Shown here piece after piece: positions 6,678 to 11,433 of a stretch of 11,433 bases of DNA (the first letter of the stretch is position 1; every line of letters starts with the position of its first letter). The translations under genes and the position numbers were made by a program. Source of the DNA: an uncultured Bacteroides sp. GTDB taxonomy: Bacteria; Bacteroidota; Bacteroidia; Bacteroidales; Bacteroidaceae. Where the stretch lies: positions 1 to 11,433 of the forward strand of contig CAJKOW010000054.1 of assembly GCA_905201685.1 (NCBI GenBank), read 5' to 3'. The notes under the pieces are model-generated. The model was not told the origin of the DNA. It did not search any database and saw only the letters and a list, made by a program, of their open reading frames with translations.

Positions 6678-7904
6678 TTAGAAAAGAATGATGCCCCCTT
6701 CCCAGATAGGACCTTTTTCGAAGGTCCTGTTTTGGGTATAAGGGCGGCTTACACCATAGCCGCCTGTGCAAAACAGGCTGAAACGTTCGTTCAGCTTGCA
6801 TTCTATGTTGACACGTGCCTGCAATGCATACAATCGTGCCGGAATGCTGTTGCTCTTGTTCTTGAACATTTCGATGTGCTGGTAGCCCAAATCACTGCTT
6901 ATGAAAAAACGCCTGTAGAATGGAAGACCCAATCCGGCCCGATAGAAGAATGAGGAAGAAAACTTATCGGAAAAATCCAGGTAGTGCGTACCTCCGCCCA
7001 AGATGGTGTAGAACATTTCATTCTTGAAACGTACTCCAACATTCAGTTTGGTCTGATTTCCTCCGAAGAGCATCAGTTGGATATGTGTATTCGGGTTGGC
7101 ATTGACCAGCCCTAACTGAAAACCGTCGAGACGGGTCTTGTAATAATTCACTAAGCCAATTTGTACTCCTTTGATTTCGGTAGCCATATTCAGGGGCGAC
7201 AGTTGCAGTCCGCAAGCCTTACCTCCTACAATGTTGCTTAATCCTGATAGTTGGAGCCCGGTCATGCCATTGGCCACAATGGAAGCAAGGCCGGCAACTT
7301 GGAATCCATGCAGATTGTTGCCTGCGATATTGATGAACCCTGCCAGGCTGGTGCCAGTAAAATCTGCACCGGAAATGTCGGCCAATCCTGCTAAGTGAAA
7401 GCCGCCGGCTTCTTCACCACAGAAGTTCAGCAGCCCTCCAAAGATGGCTCCCCGGCTGTTATTACCCGTGATATTGGTTAATCCGGACAGCATCATGCCT
7501 TTCATCTGATTGCTTGTTATGTTGACTAATCCCGAAATGGCGACGCCTGTAAGATTGCTCCCGTTGATGTTGGTGATGCCTGCTAACTCAATCCCTTTCG
7601 TTTCACCATTGACAATGTTGAACAAGCCTGAAGCAGACATCCCGCAAGCATTTTCCCTGACTGTATTTCCCAATAGGTTTATCCCGACACCATTCAATCG
7701 GTTGTTTCGTGAATACAGACCGAGATTGAAGCCGGTAATCCCTGTCGTATCGGTTTGGGTGGAGACATTTTTCCACAGAGAGAGGTTGAGGACCGGTTGA
7801 GGTCGCTTTTGAATTTGGGAGGTCTGACAAAAAATACTCCCTGCCAGCAGCAGGGAGTACGTCAGCAATGTTATTCTTTTTATTCGGTTTATCATTCGTT
7901 TCAT
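6678..7904 (-). CDS. Exported repeat protein, LA_2272-like surface family
   Basis: A 408-residue protein with a basic start and hydrophobic stretch (about 10-25, ITLLTYSLLLAGSIF), consistent with Sec export. C26 does not sit in a good lipobox. Residues 92-235 are nine consecutive repeats of exactly 16 residues with consensus [SAG]-G-L-x-N-I-x-G-x4-G-x-x-L, flanked by degenerate copies (57-80 and 236-270). This should fold as a regular beta-solenoid-like sheet. The remainder (about 270-408) alternates aromatic and polar residues like a small outer-membrane barrel and ends in Phe, a usual barrel terminus. The pattern resembles the LA_2272 surface-repeat family known from Leptospira and Bacteroidetes; the function is unknown. 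The ATG at 7904 is chosen; an internal Met at residue 4 is possible. No clear promoter is visible: the upstream region is occupied by a fold-back element. Confidence 0.82.
   Translation of the reverse strand: MKRMINRIKRITLLTYSLLLAGSIFCQTSQIQKRPQPVLNLSLWKNVSTQTDTTGITGFNLGLYSRNNRLNGVGINLLGNTVRENACGMSASGLFNIVNGETKGIELAGITNINGSNLTGVAISGLVNITSNQMKGMMLSGLTNITGNNSRGAIFGGLLNFCGEEAGGFHLAGLADISGADFTGTSLAGFINIAGNNLHGFQVAGLASIVANGMTGLQLSGLSNIVGGKACGLQLSPLNMATEIKGVQIGLVNYYKTRLDGFQLGLVNANPNTHIQLMLFGGNQTKLNVGVRFKNEMFYTILGGGTHYLDFSDKFSSSFFYRAGLGLPFYRRFFISSDLGYQHIEMFKNKSNSIPARLYALQARVNIECKLNERFSLFCTGGYGVSRPYTQNRTFEKGPIWEGGIILF
6708..6733 (+). terminator. Possible fbp terminator hairpin inside the convergent gene
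   Basis: AGGACCTT (6708-6715) and AAGGTCCT (6721-6728) form a perfect 8-bp stem with a 5-base loop, followed by GTTTT. It lies 33 bases after the fbp stop, within the last codons of the convergent gene. The T-run is short, so it is only a possible terminator; no other exists for fbp. Confidence 0.4.
7200..7631 (-). repeat. Coding repeat: nine 48-bp units (16 residues each)
   Basis: Nine in-register units encode 16 residues each, for example SGLVNITSNQMKGMML, SGLTNITGNNSRGAIF and AGFINIAGNNLHGFQV. The unit length never varies. The DNA copies are clearly diverged, so this is an old array, not a recent slippage expansion. Confidence 0.85.
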
Positions 7905-7934
7905 GCTTTTTACGCTTCAATTCTTGAATAGAGG

Positions 7935-8075
7935 GTGTGTCGAAATAGAGGAATACTTGTATTTTATCGTTCTGAGCAAAGCGAAGAATTTTAAAAAGGA
8001 TGCTGGGGTATTCAGATCCTTCACTTCGCTCAGGATGACATTACATAGTGATTATACATTTCCATTTTGACACAC
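7935..8075. mobile_element. Fold-back (MITE-like) element A
   Basis: The 141-bp stretch begins GTGTGTCgAAAT and ends ATTTTGACACAC, near-perfect terminal inverted repeats. Inside is a second inverted pair: CTGAGCAAAGCGAAGAAT (7972-7989) against the complement of ATCCTTCACTTCGCTCAG (8016-8033), 15 of 18 matching. The inner CCTGAGCGAAG-type motif resembles a dispersed bacterial repeat. It has no coding capacity. I could not define target-site duplications. Confidence 0.6.
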
Positions 8076-8078
8076 ATA

Positions 8079-8268
8079 ACTTAAGTTTCGATTTTAATAT
8101 ATCACTTGAAGTTAAGATGTTATAGAAGTTATAGCCGATAGCACCATAAAAAGGAAAACTACGGTCGCAGAATTTATTGGCCTTTAACTTCTAAGCCCGC
8201 TCTGGCGGGCGATAACTCCTTCTAACTCCTCTAACTCCTGCAAGTTTCGGTTTTACCGAAACTTGAGT
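8079..8268. mobile_element. Fold-back (MITE-like) element B
   Basis: The 190-bp stretch begins ACTTAAGTTTCGAT and ends with its inverted partner ACCGAAACTTGAGT (12 of 14 matching). The arms remain partly complementary further in: AGTTA-rich segments on the left face TAACTCCT repeats on the right. It contains a perfect 11-bp hairpin (8241-8251 with 8255-8265), a GCCCGC/GCGGGC hairpin (8195-8210) and three 9-bp TAACTCCT-type tandem copies (about 8211-8239). No ORF is present. It abuts element A and ends 27 bases from the acyl-CoA ligase stop. Confidence 0.55.
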
Positions 8269-8294
8269 GAATAAGTACGGTCTCGGTCAGATTT

Positions 8295-9953
8295 TTATCC
8301 TTTGGCTTCCTGATATAAAAAGCGTTTGATTGATTTTTTAGGAGTCTTTTCGAACTCCTCGGGATAGATTTTCATCTTTGCTATCTGACTGTAGGCCGGA
8401 AGTTCTGCATTCAGGGCAACTCGGTTTTCTTCCATGACGCGTTCAAGGTCCTCATTCTTCAATCCGTTGGCAAAGGCTTCGTCGAAGTCCGGATAGACTA
8501 ATCCAACCAATTTCTCGTTTTGTTGCACGATGATGCATTCTGCCACATAAGGCATGTTGTTGAGTTTATCTTCTATTTCTTCGGGGTAAATGTTTTGTCC
8601 GTTTGGACCTAACAGCATATTCTTGCTACGCCCTTTGATGGTGATGTTTCCTTCGTCGTCCATCAGTGCCAAGTCGCCGGTGTGCAGCCATCCGTCTTTG
8701 TCAAGCACCTGTCGGGTCGCCTCTTCGTTCTTATAATATCCTAACATGACGTTAGGACCTCGGCAGATGATTTCACCGGGAATATTGGCCGGGTCGGGAG
8801 AGAGTATTTTTACCTCCATGCGCGGAGCTGCTTTTCCGCACGAACCTTCTTTGAATCGTGTCCAGTCTTCGTACGAGATGATCGGTCCGCATTCAGTCAT
8901 TCCGTAGCCCACGGTATAGGGGAAATCTATCATTTTCAGAAACTTTTCGACGTCGTGGTTGAAGGCTGCGCCACCGACTATTACTTCACAGAAATTGCCT
9001 CCAAAGGCTTTTATCACTTGTTCGCGTACGCTTGCCTTGATTTTATCGTTGATGATGGGAACTTTCAACAATAATTTCATGGTGGGAGTCTCCAATTTGG
9101 GAAGCACATTCTTTTTGATAATCTTTTCGATGATCAGGGGAACGGCCACTACTAAATTGGGCTTAACGTCGGCAAAGGCCTGGAAGATGATTTTCGGGCT
9201 TGGCATTCGGGTCAGGAAATAGACATGGCATCCGGCAGCCACTTCGTATAAAAATTCAAAAGCTAAACCGTACATATGAGCCATGGGGAGCATGGATACC
9301 AGTTTGTCACCGGCTTTCAGGGGCAATACTTCGAAAGCAAAGCGGGTATTCGACCACAAACTGCGGTAAGGCAGCATGACGCCTTTTGAATAGCTGGTTG
9401 TACCGGAAGTGTAATTGATTACAGCAAGTTCGTCGGGCTGGTCGGCATGATATGCAATGTGTTCTTTACGAAAGTTTTTCGGGTATTTTTTACCGAACAT
9501 CTCGTTCAGGTGCTCTCGTGCGTAGGTCACCCGCTCGTTACGTGAAACCAGCAAGGTGAAATCTGTCATCATAAAGATGCCTTCCAGCAGAGGCATGGCA
9601 GCCTCGTTAAGAGCTTCCCAGACTACATCGCCTACAAACAGCAATTTGGCTTCCGAATGGTTTACGATATTGTGTATGTTGTCTGCTTTAAACTCGTGCA
9701 GAATGGGTACAATGACAGCTCCATAGGTCAGGGTGGCCAGGAATGTCACCCCCCAATGTGAACTGTTGCGTCCGCAGACAGCGATTTTATCTCCTTTTTT
9801 GATGCCGCTTGCTTCAAATATGATGTGGAGTTTTTCGATTTTCCTGGCTAAATCTTTATATTGCAAGGTAGCCCCTTTGTAATCGGTAAGAGCGTCTAAG
9901 TCCCAGTTTTGTTTGATGCTGTTTTCTATATATGCGATAAAACTTTTTTCCAT
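8295..9953 (-). CDS. AMP-forming long-chain acyl-CoA synthetase family protein
   Basis: A 552-residue ANL-superfamily enzyme that should adenylate a carboxylic acid with ATP and transfer the acyl group to coenzyme A. The ATP-binding loop YTSGTTSYSKG is at 181-191, the adenine motif GYGMTE at 349-354, GWLHTGD at 421-427, and the hinge GRSKNMLLGPNGQNIYPEE at 441-459. The C-terminal lysine region TPKKSIKR (537-544) supplies the catalytic Lys, although the usual Gly before it is absent. The length and NGxNIYPEEIE hinge fit long-chain fatty-acid ligases; the exact substrate is uncertain. The ATG at 9953 has a good promoter just upstream. The gene stands alone: the 3' side is fold-back DNA and the next gene upstream ends in its own terminator. 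An inverted repeat over its promoter suggests a dedicated repressor. Confidence 0.92.
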   Translation of the reverse strand: MEKSFIAYIENSIKQNWDLDALTDYKGATLQYKDLARKIEKLHIIFEASGIKKGDKIAVCGRNSSHWGVTFLATLTYGAVIVPILHEFKADNIHNIVNHSEAKLLFVGDVVWEALNEAAMPLLEGIFMMTDFTLLVSRNERVTYAREHLNEMFGKKYPKNFRKEHIAYHADQPDELAVINYTSGTTSYSKGVMLPYRSLWSNTRFAFEVLPLKAGDKLVSMLPMAHMYGLAFEFLYEVAAGCHVYFLTRMPSPKIIFQAFADVKPNLVVAVPLIIEKIIKKNVLPKLETPTMKLLLKVPIINDKIKASVREQVIKAFGGNFCEVIVGGAAFNHDVEKFLKMIDFPYTVGYGMTECGPIISYEDWTRFKEGSCGKAAPRMEVKILSPDPANIPGEIICRGPNVMLGYYKNEEATRQVLDKDGWLHTGDLALMDDEGNITIKGRSKNMLLGPNGQNIYPEEIEDKLNNMPYVAECIIVQQNEKLVGLVYPDFDEAFANGLKNEDLERVMEENRVALNAELPAYSQIAKMKIYPEEFEKTPKKSIKRFLYQEAKG

Positions 9954-9958
9954 GGTTA

Positions 9959-9985
9959 TTGCACAATTGATGTATATTTGTGCAA
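9959..9985. promoter_or_regulatory. Operator-like inverted repeat TTGCACAA-N11-TTGTGCAA
   Basis: Perfect 8-bp arms at 9959-9966 and 9978-9985, with centres 19 bases apart (about two helical turns), overlap the end of the -7 box, the predicted start site and the leader of the acyl-CoA ligase. The position fits repressor binding. A second overlapping symmetry, TATATTTG-TG-CAAATATA (9973-9990), mirrors the -7 box. Confidence 0.5.
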
Positions 9986-10013
9986 ATATAAGGGTTTATC
10001 TATAGATTGCAAA
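9983..10013 (-). promoter_or_regulatory. Promoter of the acyl-CoA ligase gene
   Basis: On the minus strand TTTG (10013 down to 10010) and TATATTTG (9990 down to 9983) match the -33 and -7 boxes with a 19-base spacer. The predicted start is near 9979, leaving a leader of about 26 bases. Confidence 0.8.
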
Positions 10014-10094
10014 TTTTTTAGGGAAAGAATGCAGGGGGAAGAAGGAGTTGGCTAAAGCAGTTGGTTGTAGAAGAGGTTATCATGGTAGGACCAA

Positions 10095-10135
10095 GGAAAA
10101 AAGAACCCTGCCGGAGGTTTAGGAATCCGGCAGGG
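10095..10135 (-). terminator. Rho-independent terminator of the NigD-like gene
   Basis: A perfect 10-bp stem CCCTGCCGGA (10106-10115) with TCCGGCAGGG (10126-10135) and a 10-base loop. On the minus strand it is followed by TTCTTTTTTCC. It lies 32 bases after the NigD-like stop and shields the acyl-CoA ligase promoter. Confidence 0.88.
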
Positions 10136-10167
10136 ATGAGAGAGGTGGAAGTTGTGTTTTTGAATAA

Positions 10168-10923
10168 TTATTGTAATTGTAATGTAGTCCTTTGAGTCGC
10201 AATGCCGTTGGATTCGGGTAGCGTGGCTTTGCGTGTGCAATAGTTGAATTCAGCTGTCTTGTCGCCGCTGAACGATTTCCACTTCAAAGTCAGTTTGACT
10301 GTTTTCCCTTCTGTGTCGGGCAGCTTGTCCAGATTGAAGGCTACTAATCCGTCGCCAAATTCTCCATAGATGTCTCCATAGGCATTATGTCTGAATTCTA
10401 CTTCATAAGGGTTTTCCGGATTCTGTGTCAACAGAAGGTTGACGAAGTGTTTAGCTCCGTAATTTCCCCACTTTGTCCGGAAGCGGAGTGTCAGGTAGCC
10501 GTCTTCGGCAATGGTAACCCAGTCATTTACGATTTCGACGGGGTCGGTACCATAAACTTTATTATTCTCCTCACCCAAATCAGGAGCGATTGGTTTGGTC
10601 AGAATGCTGTCTATCCAGTTGACGTAGATGGCCTGGTCGAATTCACCGCTCGGCTCGTCTATCGGAGTATAGTTTACCAGTGCTCTGACTTCCTTTTCGC
10701 CGAAAGGTGAATTCTTCAGGTTGCACGGAAGCAGGGTAGTGCTGTCGTCCAACTGAAGATACAACAAATCGTCTGGTGCATGTTTTACCGTAACAAGCGC
10801 GTTGGGCAGTGCATATCTGTAATAGTCATTGTCATCATCGTCCAGGCACGACTGGAGTGCAAATGTTCCGGCCAACACTGTAACGGCAACGAATAGATGT
10901 TTAATGCTAAAAGATCTTTTCAT
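10168..10923 (-). CDS. NigD-like surface lipoprotein
   Basis: A 251-residue lipoprotein. The signal peptide (residues 1-25) ends in the lipobox LQSC, making C26 the lipidated residue. It is followed at once by LDDDDND, which fits the acidic Bacteroides lipoprotein export signal, so outer-membrane surface display is likely. The rest, with alternating strands such as GYLTLRFRTKWGN and VKLTLKWKSF, fits the two-domain NigD-like family common in Bacteroides. NigD itself was named from the nig operon and its biochemical role is not established. The length is normal for the family. The ATG at 10923 is the only good start. No TAnnTTTG box is seen upstream; TATCTTCA at 10979-10972 is a poor match, so an alternative sigma factor or activator may be involved. 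It is a single-gene unit ending in a strong terminator. Confidence 0.85.
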   Translation of the reverse strand: MKRSFSIKHLFVAVTVLAGTFALQSCLDDDDNDYYRYALPNALVTVKHAPDDLLYLQLDDSTTLLPCNLKNSPFGEKEVRALVNYTPIDEPSGEFDQAIYVNWIDSILTKPIAPDLGEENNKVYGTDPVEIVNDWVTIAEDGYLTLRFRTKWGNYGAKHFVNLLLTQNPENPYEVEFRHNAYGDIYGEFGDGLVAFNLDKLPDTEGKTVKLTLKWKSFSGDKTAEFNYCTRKATLPESNGIATQRTTLQLQ

Positions 10924-11159
10924 AGTTCGTATTTTTTTCTGTTAAAATTAGTATTGATAAAAATATTTCTCTGAAGATAGAAATACCAAAATCCCGGAAT
11001 ACTGCATGTGTGGATTAGTTAATTAATGATAAAGTGCCGGATACCCGCTTTTTCTGGGCAAATGTCCTGTTTAAGTTTGGGAAAGTAGTGGAAGAGGATC
11101 GATGAAAGGTGATCAAAAGCGTACAGTTATTGTTGGCGGCAGGCATAGTCAGGCATTAA

Positions 11160-11228
11160 TACTGCATTAACTGTTGCAGTATTACTGCACGGACTGATGC
11201 AGTAGTACTGCATTAACTGATGCAGTAA
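11160..11228. repeat. Three tandem 23-bp palindromic repeats
   Basis: Units at 11160-11182, 11183-11205 and 11206-11228 are head to tail with no spacer. Each has inverted arms TACTGCA and TGCAGTA around a core of 8 bases (TTAACTGT, CGGACTGA, TTAACTGA), plus one variable last base. A decayed fourth unit follows at 11229-11251, keeping TTAACTGTTG in register. The array ends about 100 bases upstream of the fic promoter. It could be a multi-site operator or the footprint of a mobile or structured RNA element. Confidence 0.85.
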
Positions 11229-11321
11229 CCTTGGGTTAACTGTTGTATGATGAATGGTAATCACAAGCCCTATCTAAAATGCTGATAAATATTGATTTCA
11301 CGGTTTCATGCGGATAATAAG

Positions 11322-11336
11322 CCGCAAATTTTGCGG
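11322..11336. promoter_or_regulatory. Palindrome CCGCAAA-T-TTTGCGG over the fic -33 box
   Basis: A perfect 7-bp inverted repeat around one base whose right arm includes the TTTG of the -33 box. Further half-site copies occur at 11345-11352 (CTGCAAAA) and 11360-11366 (TTTGCGG), the latter overlapping the -7 box. This is consistent with an operator for a repressor of the fic gene. Confidence 0.5.
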
Positions 11337-11363
11337 TTAATTATCTGCAAAACCGTATATTTG
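11330..11363 (+). promoter_or_regulatory. Promoter of the fic gene
   Basis: TATATTTG at 11356-11363 is a perfect -7 box and TTTG at 11330-11333 a -33 box, with a 22-base spacer (slightly long). The predicted start near 11367 leaves a leader of only about 14 bases before the ATG at 11381. Confidence 0.65.
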
Positions 11364-11380
11364 CGGAAAACAGTGATGCT

Positions 11381-11433
11381 ATGTATATACATGAACATAA
11401 AGAATGGCCTTCCTTTTCGTGGAACAAGGAACT
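11381..11433 (+). CDS. Fic-family protein, N-terminus (DUF4172-like; cut by window end)
   Basis: An ATG at 11381 opens a frame to the right edge reading MYIHEHKEWPSFSWNKE. The W-P-x-F-x-W pattern directly after MYIHE is the usual beginning of Bacteroidales Fic proteins that carry an N-terminal DUF4172 domain. The Fic core, which would transfer AMP or a related group to target proteins, lies outside the window, so its catalytic motif cannot be checked. The start codon sits within a 12-bp palindrome (ATGTATATACAT). The gene is preceded by its own promoter, the half-site cluster and the 23-bp repeat array, suggesting tight control. The call rests on only 17 residues. Confidence 0.6.
   Translation, partial: MYIHEHKEWPSFSWNKE

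Larger units (their letters stand above)
10924..11380. other. Divergent intergenic region between NigD-like gene and fic gene
   Basis: A region of about 457 bases. Bases 10924-11159 show no gene, tRNA or convincing promoter. From 11160 on come a tandem palindromic repeat array, a short AT-rich gap (11252-11321), a cluster of TTTGCGG half-sites and the fic promoter, listed separately. Confidence 0.6.

Noticed and set aside
7510..7800. Plus-strand frame opposite the repeat protein
   Set aside because: It is an antisense shadow of the 48-bp coding repeats and has no family resemblance.
8211..8239. TAACTCCT tandem copies as a CRISPR or iteron array
   Set aside because: The units are only 9 bp with no spacers, and they form part of the right arm of fold-back element B.
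8241..8265. Perfect 11-bp hairpin as the terminator of the acyl-CoA ligase gene
   Set aside because: No T-run follows it on the minus strand. It is better explained as the terminal hairpin of element B, though it might still act as a weak stop.
9973..9980. Plus-strand TATATTTG as a divergent promoter
   Set aside because: It has no -33 box at the right distance and no plus-strand gene follows; it is the mirror image of the ligase -7 box.
11160..11228. The 23-bp array as a CRISPR array
   Set aside because: There are no unique spacers between units, the units are palindromic and directly abutting, and no cas genes are in the window.

Overview
The window looks like chromosomal DNA of a Bacteroides species or a close Bacteroidales relative. 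Several promoters match the Bacteroides signature (TTTG at -33, TAnnTTTG at -7). Genes lack clear Shine-Dalgarno sequences. The gene families present are typical of the order: class III fructose-bisphosphatase, a NigD-like lipoprotein with an aspartate-rich export signal, an RHS/YD-repeat protein, and a Fic protein that appears to start with a DUF4172 domain.

Layout, left to right. (1) Bases 1-191 are the GC-rich end of an RHS/YD-repeat gene that stops abruptly and overlaps, tail to tail, a Crp/Fnr-type regulator (minus strand, with its own promoter). (2) A MATE efflux transporter follows on the minus strand. Its promoter has a -7 box, no -33 box, and a perfect FNR-type palindrome at about -41.5. 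The Crp/Fnr protein carries the matching E-x-x-S-R recognition helix, so regulator, target and operator may form one local circuit. (3) A divergent tRNA operon, Ser(GCT)-Lys(CTT)-Glu(CTC), has a strong promoter and a hairpin terminator. (4) A likely two-gene operon on the plus strand encodes an AspT/YidE-type transporter with paired RCK_C (TrkA-C) domains (TTG start) and fructose-1,6-bisphosphatase class III (fbp). (5) A convergent minus-strand gene encodes an exported protein with nine exact-length 16-residue repeats and a barrel-like C-terminus, resembling the LA_2272 surface-repeat family. (6) The roughly 390-base gap that follows is almost filled by two abutting fold-back elements. (7) An AMP-forming acyl-CoA ligase (minus) has a textbook promoter overlapped by a perfect inverted repeat. 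(8) A NigD-like surface lipoprotein (minus) ends in a strong terminator. (9) A 457-base divergent intergenic region carries three 23-bp tandem palindromic repeats and a cluster of TTTGCGG half-sites on the promoter of a Fic-family gene, whose first 17 codons close the window.

Most genes are ordinary housekeeping or envelope genes. The interest lies in regulatory architecture (the FNR-box/MATE/Crp circuit, the array upstream of fic, the acyl-CoA ligase operator) and in mobile or repetitive DNA (the RHS junction and the fold-back elements). I saw no CRISPR array, complete insertion sequence or defence island. All family assignments come from reading motifs by eye, not from database searches.
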